A stretch of 64,000 bases of DNA from Pseudomonas sp. ATCC PTA-122608 (GCF_001952855.1 NZ_LPNO01000046.1:253758-317757), one strand, 5' to 3'; shown: positions 49,788 to 59,282, counted from the stretch's first letter. Notes: a model not told the origin generated them from the letters alone. Program-made: numbers and translations.

Positions 49788-50009
49788 TTACAGGTCTTTA
49801 ACGGTGCGAACCTGATCCTTGTTGATCCGGGTTTGCTTACCATCCAGTTGCTGAAATTCATAGAAACCGGTGGACTTGTCGAAACTAGGAGTGTCGACGG
49901 CCTGGATTTCGCGACCGTCATTCAGGGTGATCACTGTAGGCGAGGCGCAACCGGCAAGGGTAGCGAGGCCCAGTGCAAGCATGAGAGCGGCGATGGTCCG
50001 TTGAGTCAT
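49788..50009 (-). CDS. YgdI/YgdR-family lipoprotein
   Basis: A 73-residue outer membrane-type lipoprotein with signal peptide and lipobox LAGC (about Cys21) followed by an SH3-like DUF903 domain (TVITLNDGREIQAVDTPSF). Function unknown; the family is common in enterobacteria and Pseudomonas. Start at 50009 (MTQRTIAALML). Convergent with the pseudouridine synthase gene. Confidence 0.9.
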   Translation of the reverse strand: MTQRTIAALMLALGLATLAGCASPTVITLNDGREIQAVDTPSFDKSTGFYEFQQLDGKQTRINKDQVRTVKDL

Positions 50010-50089
50010 GAGTTTGTCTCCGAGAGAATGCTTTGTTGAGTACTGACCTTGTGACGTGTGTAACGTCGGCAAAGTTCCTTGTTCGACGC

Positions 50090-50692
50090 TCATTCTGACA
50101 CGCTGGGCGGGCGGTGCAACAACTCCGGTGTATTGAGGTTGGCCAGGCGTGGGTCGTCGGCGGGGCAATCCAGGGCCAGGGCCCCCAGCGCCTGCATGAT
50201 CCGGCGCGGGCTGCGCTCGCCGGCGGCCCAAGCCTCATCGAACCGCTCGCGCAGCCGCGTCGGTACGACGCAGAGCAGTGGCTCCCAGAAATCGCCGTGG
50301 CGCACCATCACCGGCAACAACGGATTTTGCTGCGCCGTGCTGCGCAGGTCCGCGAGCAATCGCGTGTCGATCTGCGGCACATCACACGGCAGCACCAGCA
50401 GATGCGCATGCTGTGCCACCGCAAGTCCTGCGCGGATGCCGGCCAGTGGCCCGGGGAAATCCGGGCTGTCATCGCCGACCAATTGATCGGCGTAGGTCGC
50501 GTACTGCGGCTGGTTGCGATTGCAGGAGATGATCAGGTCGTCGGTCAAAGGCCGCACCAGACGATGCAGGTGCGCAATCAACGGCTGACCGTGCCAGTCG
50601 AGCAGGCCCTTGTCGAGGCCGCCCATGCGCTGGCCACGGCCGCCGGCCAGCAACAGCACGGAGCAGGGCAGAGGGGAAGAATGGCTTGGCAT
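50090..50692 (-). CDS. mobA: Molybdenum cofactor guanylyltransferase MobA
   Basis: Attaches GMP to molybdopterin to make the bis-MGD cofactor. The 200-residue nucleotidyltransferase fold starts with LLLAGGRGQRMGGLDKGLLD (the GTP-binding G-G-x-S/G-x-R-M motif and Lys), followed by LLVLPCDVPQIDTRLL. The start at 50692 has GGAG eight bases upstream. It is divergent from moaB-moeA, forming a compact molybdenum cofactor locus. Confidence 0.95.
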   Translation of the reverse strand: MPSHSSPLPCSVLLLAGGRGQRMGGLDKGLLDWHGQPLIAHLHRLVRPLTDDLIISCNRNQPQYATYADQLVGDDSPDFPGPLAGIRAGLAVAQHAHLLVLPCDVPQIDTRLLADLRSTAQQNPLLPVMVRHGDFWEPLLCVVPTRLRERFDEAWAAGERSPRRIMQALGALALDCPADDPRLANLNTPELLHRPPSVSE

Positions 50693-50767
50693 GGCGGCTC
50701 CTGCGGGCAGTGAAACGGGGGGCTGTGATATAACATCGGGCTGTTCCTTCGACAACCGGACCGAGCC

Positions 50768-51307
50768 ATGAAAGCCAAGGCTGATGCGCCCTTTGTACCC
50801 CTGAATATCGCTGTATTGACGGTCAGTGACACCCGCACCCTGGAAACCGACACGTCGGGCCAGGTCTTCGTCGACCGCCTGACCGCTGCCGGCCACCTGC
50901 TGGCCGAGCGTGTTCTGCTTAAAGATGATCTGTACAAAATCCGTGCGCAAGTGGCGCATTGGATTGCCGAAGACGTGGTGCAAGTGGTGTTGATCACCGG
51001 CGGCACCGGCTTTACCGGCCGAGACAGCACCCCGGAAGCAGTGAGCTGCCTGTTGGATAAACAGGTGGACGGTTTCGGCGAACTGTTCCGGCAAATTTCC
51101 GTGGCCGATATCGGCACTTCCACCGTGCAGTCCCGTGCCCTGGCCGGCCTGGCCAATGGCACCTTGGTGTGCTGCCTGCCGGGCTCCACCAACGCGGTGC
51201 GCACCGGTTGGGACGGGATTCTCGCCGAGCAACTGGATAACCGTCACCGCCCGTGCAACTTCGTCGCGCATTTGAAACAGGCCGAGCCCTGTGAATCCCG
51301 TGGGTAA
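50768..51307 (+). CDS. moaB: Molybdenum cofactor biosynthesis protein MoaB
   Basis: Adenylates molybdopterin or acts in Moco synthesis; 179 residues of the MoaB/MogA fold. LTVSDTRTLETDTSGQ, ITGGTGFTGRDSTPEA and LPGSTNAVRTGWDGI are family signatures. The 3' end overlaps moeA by 17 bp. Confidence 0.95.
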   Translation: MKAKADAPFVPLNIAVLTVSDTRTLETDTSGQVFVDRLTAAGHLLAERVLLKDDLYKIRAQVAHWIAEDVVQVVLITGGTGFTGRDSTPEAVSCLLDKQVDGFGELFRQISVADIGTSTVQSRALAGLANGTLVCCLPGSTNAVRTGWDGILAEQLDNRHRPCNFVAHLKQAEPCESRG

Positions 51308-52517
51308 GCCGGGCAAGACCGGTGCGTTGATGCCGGTAGAAGACGCCCTCGAACAACTGCTGGCAATGGCCGAGGCAGCGCCGATTCGTGAGCAGGAAAC
51401 GTTGCCGCTGGCTGAGTGCGATGGTCGCGTGCTGGCGCAGGCGCTGATCTCGACCCTGGACTTGCCACCCTGGCCCAACAGCGCCATGGACGGTTACGCC
51501 CTGCGCCTGGCGGACTGGACCGGCGAGCCGTTGGTGGTCAGCCAGCGCATTTTCGCAGGCACGGCACCGGAGCCTTTGGCCGCCGGCACCTGTGCGCGAA
51601 TCTTCACCGGTGCCCCGGTTCCGGAAGGCGCGGACTGCGTTGAGATGCAGGAAAACGCCGTGGTCCACCCCGATCAGCGGGTGAGCTTCACCGAAGCGTT
51701 GCAGGTGGATCAAAACATCCGTCCCCAAGGCCAGGAAACCACGGTCGGCGAACTGGTGTTGCCCGCCGGCACACGTCTTGGCCCGATCGAGTTGGGCCTG
51801 GCGGCTTCGCTGGGTCGTGATCGGCTGGATGTGGTGCGACGCGCCCGCGTGGCCGTGCTGTCCACCGGCGACGAGTTGATCGAGCCGGGCCTGCCGCTGG
51901 GACCCGGGCAGATCTACAACAGTAATCGCCGGGTGCTGTGCAGCTGGCTGGAGCGCCTGGGCTGTGAAGTGGTGGACGCCGGGATCCTGCCGGATGACCT
52001 GGAACAAACCCGCGAACGCCTGGGCGCATTGGGCTCGGTCGACTTGATTCTGTCCACCGGCGGTGTGTCGGTGGGCGAGGCGGATTTCCTCGGGATTGCG
52101 CTGCGGGAAGAGGGCGAGCTGGCGCTGTGGAAGCTGGCGATCAAGCCGGGTAAGCCGCTGACATTCGGGCATTTCCGTGGCGTACCGGTGATCGGTTTGC
52201 CGGGCAATCCGGCATCGACGCTGGTGACCTTTGCCTTGCTGGCGCGGCCTTACCTGTTGCGCCGCCAGGGTGTCGAAGACGTGCAGCCGTTGCGCATTGA
52301 AGTGCCGGTGGGGTTTGTCTGGGCCAAGCCGGGGAATCGTCGCGAGTATCTGCGCGGGCGGCTGGAGCAGGGCAAGGCGATCATCTACCGCAACCAGAGC
52401 TCGGGTGTGCTGCGCAGTGCAGCGTGGGCCGAAGGTTTGGTGGAAGTGCTGGAAGGCACGACGCTGGAGATCGGTGATCGGGTCAACTTCATTCCGTTGA
52501 GTGAAGTTCTGAACTGA
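51291..52517 (+). CDS. moeA: Molybdopterin molybdenumtransferase MoeA
   Basis: Inserts molybdenum into adenylated molybdopterin (408 aa). Domain I includes LPPWPNSAMDGYALR and FTGAPVPEGADCVEMQE; domain III has LSTGGVSVGEADF and KPGKPLTFG...GLPGNPASTLVTF, as in E. coli MoeA. The start is a GTG at 51291 inside the moaB 3' end, so translation is coupled. Confidence 0.96.
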   Translation: MNPVGKPGKTGALMPVEDALEQLLAMAEAAPIREQETLPLAECDGRVLAQALISTLDLPPWPNSAMDGYALRLADWTGEPLVVSQRIFAGTAPEPLAAGTCARIFTGAPVPEGADCVEMQENAVVHPDQRVSFTEALQVDQNIRPQGQETTVGELVLPAGTRLGPIELGLAASLGRDRLDVVRRARVAVLSTGDELIEPGLPLGPGQIYNSNRRVLCSWLERLGCEVVDAGILPDDLEQTRERLGALGSVDLILSTGGVSVGEADFLGIALREEGELALWKLAIKPGKPLTFGHFRGVPVIGLPGNPASTLVTFALLARPYLLRRQGVEDVQPLRIEVPVGFVWAKPGNRREYLRGRLEQGKAIIYRNQSSGVLRSAAWAEGLVEVLEGTTLEIGDRVNFIPLSEVLN

Positions 52518-52528
52518 TCCCCCCCACT

Positions 52529-52627
52529 GTAGGAGCGAGCTTGCTCGCGAAAAACCAGAGAACACCGCGTGCATCCAGGATGCCCACGTTATCGTTGGCG
52601 ATTTTCGCGAGCAAGCTCGCTCCTACA
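52529..52627. repeat. REP doublet (REPIN), 'aggagcgag' class
   Basis: Inverted TGTAGGAGCGAGCTTGCTCG units between the convergent moeA and apeB genes; the core is almost the same as that of the 35764-35865 copy. Confidence 0.94.
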
Positions 52628-52640
52628 GGAGGTCAGACGA

Positions 52641-53930
52641 TCAAGGCAAATCACGACTCGCGTAAAACGCACTCAACACCTTCACCAGGTGCGCCAGGTC
52701 GTGGCTGCCGCACAGCTCGCGAATCGAGTGCATGGCAAACGTCGGCAAACCGATATCCACGGTGCGCACGCCCAGGTGGCTGGCAGTGATCGGGCCGATG
52801 GTCGAACCGCAACCCATGTCGCTGCGAACCACAAAGCTCTGCACCGGCACTTCTTCAGCCATGCACAGGTGGCGGAAGAACCCGGCGGTTTCGCTGTTGG
52901 TGGCGTAGCGCTGGTTGCTGTTGACCTTGATCACCGGGCCGGCATTGAGTTTCGGGCCGTGGTTGGCGTCGTGCTTCTCGGCGTAGTTGGGGTGCACGCC
53001 GTGGGCGTTGTCGGCAGATACCAGCAGCGACTTCTGGATGGTGCGTACGAACTCATCACCCTCGGGCAGCAGGCGACGCAATGTCTGCTCCAGCATCGGG
53101 CCGTCGGCACCGCAGGCGGAGCACGAGCCGACTTCTTCGTGGTCGTTGCACACCAGCACGCAGGTTTCGTCGGTTTCGGCGGTGAGCAGGGCTTGCAGGC
53201 CGGCGTAGCACGACAGCAGGTTGTCGAGGCGGGCACCGGCGATAAAGTCGCCATTGAGGCCAATCACCGCGGCGCTCTGGGTGTCGTAGAAGCTCAGCTC
53301 ATAGTCGAGCACCACATCGGCGTTCAAACCGTGTTCACGGGCCAACTGTTCGGTAAGCACCGCGCGGAAGTCCACACGTTCGTCACCGGCAAACTGCGCG
53401 AGGATCGGCGGCAGCTCGGTCTGGGCATTGATTGCCCAACCCTGGTTGGCTTCACGGTTCAGGTGAATGGCCAGGTTGGGGATGATCGCGATGGGCAGCT
53501 TGAAGTCGATCAACTGGCTTTCGACCTTGCCGTCACGACGGAAGGTCACGCGGCCGGCCAGGGACAAATCGCGGTCGAACCACGGCGCCAGCAGCGCGCC
53601 GCCGTACACTTCCACACCCAGTTGCCAGAAGCCCTGGCGTTGCAGTTCCGGCTGTGGCTTGACCCGCAGGCAAGGGCTGTCGGTGTGGGCGCCGACCAGG
53701 CGAATACCGCCTTGCAGGGGCGAGTGGCGGCCGAGCTTGAAGGCGATGATCGAGGAGTCGTTGCGGGTCACGTAGTAGCGACCGTTGGCCTCGGTGGTCC
53801 AGGTCTCGCGCTCGTCAAGACGCTGGAAACCGGCGGCTTCCAGGCGCTGTGCAAGGGCGGCGGTGGCATGGAACGGGGTAGGGGAGGCCTTGAGGAAGTC
53901 GATCAGGCCTTGGTTCAACTCTTCGCGCAT
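52641..53930 (-). CDS. apeB: M18 family aminopeptidase ApeB
   Basis: Zinc-dependent aspartyl/general aminopeptidase (429 aa) of the M18 family. Metal ligands are in GAHTDSPCLRVK (His, Asp), VCNDHEEVGS (Asp, Glu), and later VVRSDMGCGST and FAMHSIRELC (His). The start at 53930 (MREELNQGLI) is the first ATG. It is the first gene of a minus-strand cluster followed downstream by a REP doublet. Confidence 0.95.
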   Translation of the reverse strand: MREELNQGLIDFLKASPTPFHATAALAQRLEAAGFQRLDERETWTTEANGRYYVTRNDSSIIAFKLGRHSPLQGGIRLVGAHTDSPCLRVKPQPELQRQGFWQLGVEVYGGALLAPWFDRDLSLAGRVTFRRDGKVESQLIDFKLPIAIIPNLAIHLNREANQGWAINAQTELPPILAQFAGDERVDFRAVLTEQLAREHGLNADVVLDYELSFYDTQSAAVIGLNGDFIAGARLDNLLSCYAGLQALLTAETDETCVLVCNDHEEVGSCSACGADGPMLEQTLRRLLPEGDEFVRTIQKSLLVSADNAHGVHPNYAEKHDANHGPKLNAGPVIKVNSNQRYATNSETAGFFRHLCMAEEVPVQSFVVRSDMGCGSTIGPITASHLGVRTVDIGLPTFAMHSIRELCGSHDLAHLVKVLSAFYASRDLP

Positions 53931-53990
53931 AAGTAGCTCCAGACAGCAATGGCGCGAGTTTACCGTCCGACGGGATAAGTGCACAGAACA

Positions 53991-54084
53991 AATGTGGGAG
54001 CGGGCTTGCTCGCGAATGCGGTGTGTCAGTTGCTGAATGAGCTAACTGATCCACCGCATTCGCGAGCAAGCCCGCTCCCACATT
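53991..54084. repeat. REP doublet (REPIN), 'gggagcggg' class
   Basis: Inverted AATGTGGGAGCGGGCTTGCT units with a short core, between apeB and rluA. Confidence 0.94.
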
Positions 54085-54101
54085 TTAATTGCGTTTGCAG
54101 C

Positions 54102-54737
54102 TTAAAACGGCGCGGGGCACTCGAAGCGCAAGCGCTCGCCGCTCTGGGGATGGGTGAAGCTCAACATGCTGGCATGCAGGCACAGGCGCGGCCAGGCCGC
54201 CAAGGCCTGCTCATGGGCGTACAACCCATCGCCCAACAACGGATGCCCGATGGACAGCATGTGCACACGCAGTTGATGTGAGCGTCCGGTAATCGGCGTC
54301 AGCTCAACCCGGCACCAGTCGCCGCAACGTTCCAGGACCTTCCAGAAGGTCAGCGCGTTCTTGCCGAACTCGTGGTCCACCACGTGCCGTGGCTTGGTCG
54401 GCGGGTCGTAGCGCAATGGCAAGTCGATGCTGCCGCTGTCCAGTTCCGGTTGGCCCCAGCACAGTGCGGTGTAGGCCTTTTCGGTTTCGCGGTCATGAAA
54501 CTGGCGCGACAGTTCACGGTGGGTGTCGGCGTCGCGGGCCAGCAGGATGATGCCCGACGTTTCCCAGTCCAGGCGATGGACGATGCGGGCTTCGGGGTAG
54601 CCGTTTTCCTGCAGGCGGGTGATCAGGCAGTCCTTGTTGTCTTCGGCGCGACCGGGCACCGAGAGCAGCAGGGTAGGCTTGTTCACCACCAGGACAGCGG
54701 CGTCCTGATGAAGGATGTGGACATTGGACAACGGCAT
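54102..54737 (-). CDS. rluA: Pseudouridine synthase RluA
   Basis: Dual-specificity pseudouridine synthase acting on 23S rRNA position 746 and tRNA position 32 in E. coli. The 211-residue protein has the catalytic motif VHRLDWETSGIILLA and the C-terminal GRSHQLRVHMLSIGHPLLGD block. Its length and position next to minCDE match RluA of Pseudomonas. Confidence 0.93.
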   Translation of the reverse strand: MPLSNVHILHQDAAVLVVNKPTLLLSVPGRAEDNKDCLITRLQENGYPEARIVHRLDWETSGIILLARDADTHRELSRQFHDRETEKAYTALCWGQPELDSGSIDLPLRYDPPTKPRHVVDHEFGKNALTFWKVLERCGDWCRVELTPITGRSHQLRVHMLSIGHPLLGDGLYAHEQALAAWPRLCLHASMLSFTHPQSGERLRFECPAPF

Positions 54738-54786
54738 TAAAACAGCCTCGTAACAAACGCCAACGGCGGCTGGGTTGCCGAAGTTC

Positions 54787-54888
54787 CTGTAGGAGCGAGC
54801 TTGCTCGCGAAAAACTCAAGAACAACACGCCCATTCAGTATGAGCGCGTTATCGTTAACGTCCTTCGCGAGCAAGCTCGCTCCTACAG
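54787..54888. repeat. REP doublet (REPIN), 'aggagcgag' class
   Basis: Inverted CTGTAGGAGCGAGCTTGCTC units between rluA and minE. Confidence 0.94.
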
Positions 54889-54928
54889 AAGCCCAGTAAC
54901 CGAGCCGCCGTGGCGACCGCCTTTTCGA

Positions 54929-55183
54929 TCAACGATCAGGCAGGGTGATATTGAGTTCCAGAATCGAGCAGCTGCCGTCATTTTCCAGGGCGACATGCAC
55001 GTCATCGTTACCGATATTGACGTACTTGCGGATCACCTCCACCAGTTCCTTCTGCAAGGCTGGCAGGTAATCCGGAGTGCTGCGTTGGCCGCGTTCGTGC
55101 GCCACGATGATCTGTAGACGCTCTTTCGCTACCGACGCGGTACTTGGCTTTTTGTTGGCGCGAAAGAAGTCGAGAAATTTCAT
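54929..55183 (-). CDS. minE: Cell division topological specificity factor MinE
   Basis: Stimulates MinD ATPase and drives pole-to-pole oscillation of MinCD. The 84-residue protein has the N-terminal membrane/MinD-binding part (MKFLDFFRANKKPSTASVAKERLQII) shortened here to its key residues, followed by the dimerisation domain DYLPALQKELVEVIRKYV. It follows minD by 3 bp. Confidence 0.97.
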   Translation of the reverse strand: MKFLDFFRANKKPSTASVAKERLQIIVAHERGQRSTPDYLPALQKELVEVIRKYVNIGNDDVHVALENDGSCSILELNITLPDR

Positions 55184-55186
55184 TGT

Positions 55187-55999
55187 TTAGTTGCCTCCAA
55201 AGATACGCTCGAAGAATCCCTTCTTCTTAACATCGAGGAAGCGATGTTCCACGGTCTTGCCCAGCAAGCGATCAACGGCATCGCTGTACGCCTGGCCGGC
55301 GTCGCTCTGGTCGTCAAGAATCACCGGCACGCCTTGGTTGGATGCCTTCAGGACGGCCTGGGATTCCGGGATCACACCCAGCAGGGTCACGGCGAGGATT
55401 TCCTTGACGTCTTCAACGCCGAGCATTTCGCCGTTGCTGACGCGCTCAGGGTTGTAGCGGGTCAGCAGCAGGTGTTCCTTGATCGGATCTTCACCTTTCT
55501 CGGCGCGCTGGGACTTGCTGGCCAGCAGGCCGAGCATGCGGTCCGAGTCACGTACCGACGACACTTCCGGGTTGGTCACGACGATGGCTTCGTCGGCGAA
55601 GTACATCGCCAGGTGAGCGCCGGTTTCGATACCCGCCGGGGAGTCGCACACTACGTATTCGAAGGTTTCCTTCAGTTCAGCGAGGACTTTGCCTACGCCT
55701 TCTTTGGTCAACGCATCTTTGTCGCGGGTCTGGCTGGCGGCCAGCACGTACAGGTTCTCAAGGCGCTTGTCCTTGATCAGGGCCTGTTGCAGGTTGGCTT
55801 CGCCGTTGACTACGTTGACGAAGTCGTACACCACGCGGCGTTCACAGCCCATGATCAGGTCGAGGTTACGCAAGCCGACGTCGAAGTCGACGATGACTGT
55901 CTTGTGGCCGCGCAGAGCGAGGCCGGTACCGATAGCGGCGCTGGTGGTGGTCTTACCCACACCACCCTTGCCGGATGTAACCACGAGAATCTTGGCCAA
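55187..55999 (-). CDS. minD: Septum site-determining ATPase MinD
   Basis: Deviant Walker ParA-type ATPase (270 aa) that recruits MinC to the membrane. KGGVGKTTTSAAIGT near the N-terminus is the deviant Walker A; FDVGLRNLDLIMGCERRVVY and VCDSPAGIETGAHLAMYFAD follow. The C-terminus KKKGFFERIFGGN is the amphipathic membrane-targeting helix. Confidence 0.98.
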   Translation of the reverse strand: MAKILVVTSGKGGVGKTTTSAAIGTGLALRGHKTVIVDFDVGLRNLDLIMGCERRVVYDFVNVVNGEANLQQALIKDKRLENLYVLAASQTRDKDALTKEGVGKVLAELKETFEYVVCDSPAGIETGAHLAMYFADEAIVVTNPEVSSVRDSDRMLGLLASKSQRAEKGEDPIKEHLLLTRYNPERVSNGEMLGVEDVKEILAVTLLGVIPESQAVLKASNQGVPVILDDQSDAGQAYSDAVDRLLGKTVEHRFLDVKKKGFFERIFGGN

Positions 56000-56199
56000 G
56001 GTGTTTCACCCCTAAGGAAAAAGGACTTTCAGTCCCTGAAAAACATCTCTTGATACTCGCTGCAGGCGGACAGCCTTTGTAGGAAAAAGATGTGGTTTCC
56101 GTAGGGGAAACGCCAGCTTTCAATTATTCCTACACAAGTATTGCCGGTTTCGCTGTGCTATCAGAGTCTAGAGATGCTTGGAAAATGCGGCAGTATCCG
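56000..56199 (-). other. 200-bp spacer between minC and minD
   Basis: No gene. It holds AT-rich stretches and separates minC from minD-minE more than in most min operons, so minD may have an additional promoter here. Confidence 0.4.
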
Positions 56200-56937
56200 T
56201 TAAAGACGGGTGATGTTCAACACATCGCCCGACAGGCTGACTTGTACCCCGGCCCCCCACAGCGGATCGCGGCGCAAATCTTCCGAAACCTTGTACTGGC
56301 CTGCGATGGACACTAGCTCAGCGGTCAACTGCTGGCAAAAAATACGGGCCTTGGTGTCACCCTTTATGCCGGCCAGTGCACGACCGCGCATGGGGCCGTA
56401 TACATGGATGTTTCCGTCGGCAAGAAGTTCCGCCCCCGGGCTTACCGGGGCGATGACGACAAGGTCGCCACCCTGGGCGTAAATCTGCTGCCCGCCCCGC
56501 ACGGGAGAGGTGATGATCTTTGTAGGCTTGATCGTCGGCTCTGGTGGTTTCTCGGGTTTTTTCTTCTCTTCGCCGACCAACGGGTCAAGCGGACGCTCAC
56601 GTGCGCCGGACGGCGGCAGTACTGGCAGTTCAATGGCGATCGCCGCGGCAATGTCTTCGATACGGCTGGCACGAATCGCCAGGGTGCGCAGGCCATGCTG
56701 GCGGCACACACGCATCAACCCGGGCAGGTCGACAGCGCCCTGGCCGGCCGGGAGTTTGTCCAGGGCCAGCACCAGCGGCGCATTGTTGAAGAAGTTCGGC
56801 GCCAGGGCGACCTTGGCGGCGAGCTGGCGGTCCAGGGCGTCAAGGTCATTGCGGGCCAGTTCCAGCACGGTAATGGCGAGCATGCTGCCTTTCAACTGGA
56901 ACACGGGATCTTGGTCTAGCGGTTCGGTTTGGCTCAT
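56200..56937 (-). CDS. minC: Septum site-determining protein MinC
   Basis: FtsZ-polymerisation inhibitor (245 aa). The N-terminal domain is about residues 12-105 (FQLKGSMLAITVLELARNDL); an acidic/proline-rich linker (PEKPPEPTIKPTK) leads to the C-terminal beta-helix domain (IHVYGPMRGRALAGIKGDTK) that binds MinD. The ATG at 56937 (MSQTEPLDQD) is used; a TTG lies three codons upstream. Confidence 0.96.
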   Translation of the reverse strand: MSQTEPLDQDPVFQLKGSMLAITVLELARNDLDALDRQLAAKVALAPNFFNNAPLVLALDKLPAGQGAVDLPGLMRVCRQHGLRTLAIRASRIEDIAAAIAIELPVLPPSGARERPLDPLVGEEKKKPEKPPEPTIKPTKIITSPVRGGQQIYAQGGDLVVIAPVSPGAELLADGNIHVYGPMRGRALAGIKGDTKARIFCQQLTAELVSIAGQYKVSEDLRRDPLWGAGVQVSLSGDVLNITRL

Positions 56938-57055
56938 GGTCGGCAAAGCGGCTTGTCACGAAAAGTGTCGAGACTTATAACGAGAACATCCGCTAGCCGC
57001 AAGCCGGGTCGAACCGTTGTAGAATGCGCGGCCGTTGTCTTTACCGGAATCTTTA

Positions 57056-57991
57056 ATGGATCGCCCGCGTTTTCGAGCTGTATTTTTTCACCCGCGTTTC
57101 TGGCTGCTATGGCTGGGGCTCGGTTTGCTGTGGCTGATTGTGCAGTTGCCGTACCGGGCTTTACTGGGGATTGGCCGTGCCTTGGGTGCGGGAATGTACC
57201 GGGTGGCCGGTGAACGTCGACGCATTGCCGCGCGAAACCTGGAACTGTGCTTCCCGGAAAAATCCGCCAAAGAACGTCAACATTTACTCAAGGAAAACTT
57301 TGCCTCCACCGGCATCGCTTTTTTCGAGATGGCCATGAGCTGGTGGTGGACCAAGCCGCGGCTCGCGCGCCTGGCCCACGTCGAAGGGCTGGAACACCTC
57401 AAGCAGGCGCAGTTGGAAGGCAAGGGCGTGATCCTCATGGCCCTGCATTTCACCACCCTGGAAATCGGCGCCGCCTTGCTCGGGCAGAAGCACACCATCG
57501 ACGGCATGTACCGCGAACACGGCAACCCGTTGTTCGATTTCGTCCAGCGCCGAGGCCGCGAGCGGCACAACCTTGATTCCCTGGCCGTAGAGCGTGAAGA
57601 CGTGCGCGGCATGCTCAAGCTGCTGCGGGCCGGCCGTGCGATCTGGTACGCACCGGACCAGGACTACGGCGCCAAGCAAAGTATCTTCGTGCCGTTGTTC
57701 GGTATTCAGGCCGCCACCGTCACGGCCACCAGCAAGTTCGCACGCCTGGGCAAAGCGCTGGTAGTGCCGTTCACCCAGGAACGCCTGGCCGACGGCAGCG
57801 GTTATCGCCTGGTGATCCATCCGCCGCTGACCGACTTCCCGGGTGAATCCGACGAGATCGATTGCCTGCGCATCAACCAGTGGGTCGAGGCTTCCGTGCG
57901 CGAATGCCCCGAGCAATACCTGTGGACCCACCGCCGCTTCAAGAGCCGGCCACCGGGTGAGCCTAAGCTGTACGAAAAACGCCGTCGTTGA
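57056..57991 (+). CDS. htrB: Lipid A lauroyl acyltransferase (HtrB/LpxL family)
   Basis: Inner-membrane acyltransferase adding a secondary acyl chain to lipid A. The 311-residue protein has an N-terminal membrane helix (about 13-35), the acyltransferase HX4D/E motif in LMALHFTTLEIGA and the WYAPDQDYG block. Divergent from minC with 118 bp between them. Confidence 0.93.
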   Translation: MDRPRFRAVFFHPRFWLLWLGLGLLWLIVQLPYRALLGIGRALGAGMYRVAGERRRIAARNLELCFPEKSAKERQHLLKENFASTGIAFFEMAMSWWWTKPRLARLAHVEGLEHLKQAQLEGKGVILMALHFTTLEIGAALLGQKHTIDGMYREHGNPLFDFVQRRGRERHNLDSLAVEREDVRGMLKLLRAGRAIWYAPDQDYGAKQSIFVPLFGIQAATVTATSKFARLGKALVVPFTQERLADGSGYRLVIHPPLTDFPGESDEIDCLRINQWVEASVRECPEQYLWTHRRFKSRPPGEPKLYEKRRR

Positions 57992-58023
57992 TCTGAAGTC
58001 CCCAAGCACCATGGAGTGATGCA

Positions 58024-59169
58024 ATGCGCCCAGCTGAACCGGTCACAGGCTTGATTCTTTCCGGCGGCGGGGCGCGGGCCGCCTATCAGGTGGGGGTATT
58101 GGCGGCGATTGCCGAGCTGTTGCCGCCGGGGGCGGCCAATCCGTTTCCGGTGATTGTCGGCACCTCGGCCGGGGCGATCAATGCGGTGAGCCTGGCCAGC
58201 GGCGCCATGGACTTTACCGCCGCCATCCAGCGTCTGACCGCCTTCTGGCAAGGCTTTCGCAGCCATCTGGTGCTGCGCAGTGACTGGCCCGGAGTGGTCA
58301 GCCAGGCCAGTCGTTTCCTTATTCACAGCCTGCTGGGGATTGGTGCGCAAGTGCCTGTGGCGCTGCTCAACAGTTCGCCGCTGCGGGATTTGTTGCGTGA
58401 CAAACTGCACCTGGAAGGCATCAACGAGGCGATCCGCCAGAAACACTTGCATGCGGTGGCCGTCACCGCTTTCGGATACGAGTCCGGGCAAGCCGTGACC
58501 TTCTATCAGGGCGGCGGCACCATCGATGCCTGGCTGCGCCATCGGCGTATCGGTATTCCCACGCAATTAACCGTTGAACACCTGCTGGCCAGCTCGGCGA
58601 TTCCGTTGCTGTTTGCGCCGGTCAAACTCGACCAGGAATATTTTGGCGACGGTGCCGTCCGGCAATCGGCACCCATCAGCCCTGCGTTGCACCTGGGAGC
58701 CAGCCGGGTGCTGGTGGTGGGCGTCAGTGGCAACCCGCGCGGCAACGACCCTTCGAACCCGGTACGTACCTTCACCGGCCAGGAGCCGACTTTGGCGCAG
58801 ATCGGTGGGCACATGCTCAACAGCACGTTCATCGATAGCCTGGAAAGCGACATCGAATTGCTTGAGCGCCTGAACCAGTTCAGCCATGTGTTGCCTGCCG
58901 ATGCGGCGATACAGGGTTTGGCACCGGTAGAGGTGCTGGTGATTGCACCAAGCCAGCCGATCGACGAAATCGCGGCACGTCATCGTCAGGAGTTGCCGGC
59001 GGCATTGCGCCTGTTTCTGCGTGGGCCGGGGGCGACCAAAACGAGCGGGGCGGGCGTGCTCAGTTACCTGCTGTTCGAGGCGGGGTATTGCAGCGAGTTG
59101 ATCGAATTGGGACGGCGGGATGCGCTGGCCAAGCGCGAAGAGCTAAAGCGGTTTCTAGGCCTGACCTGA
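58024..59169 (+). CDS. Patatin-like phospholipase
   Basis: Ser-Asp dyad lipase (381 aa). The glycine-rich anion hole is SGGGARAAYQVGV (13-25), the nucleophile GTSAG (Ser48) and the Asp is in YFGDGAVRQSAP. It has no signal peptide and starts 32 bp after htrB, so it is probably cotranscribed with it; conservation of this pair in Pseudomonas suggests a role in membrane lipid turnover. Confidence 0.93.
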   Translation: MRPAEPVTGLILSGGGARAAYQVGVLAAIAELLPPGAANPFPVIVGTSAGAINAVSLASGAMDFTAAIQRLTAFWQGFRSHLVLRSDWPGVVSQASRFLIHSLLGIGAQVPVALLNSSPLRDLLRDKLHLEGINEAIRQKHLHAVAVTAFGYESGQAVTFYQGGGTIDAWLRHRRIGIPTQLTVEHLLASSAIPLLFAPVKLDQEYFGDGAVRQSAPISPALHLGASRVLVVGVSGNPRGNDPSNPVRTFTGQEPTLAQIGGHMLNSTFIDSLESDIELLERLNQFSHVLPADAAIQGLAPVEVLVIAPSQPIDEIAARHRQELPAALRLFLRGPGATKTSGAGVLSYLLFEAGYCSELIELGRRDALAKREELKRFLGLT

Positions 59170-59173
59170 TTCC

Positions 59174-59274
59174 CTGTAGGAGCGAGCTTGCTCGCGAAGA
59201 ACCTGAGAGCGGCGCGTTTATTCAGAATAGGCGCGGTGTTCTTGCGGTCTTCGCGAGCAAGCTCGCTCCTACAG
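59174..59274. repeat. REP doublet (REPIN), 'aggagcgag' class
   Basis: Inverted CTGTAGGAGCGAGCTTGCTC units between the convergent patatin and Tsx-like genes. Confidence 0.94.
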
Positions 59275-59282
59275 GAGAAACA

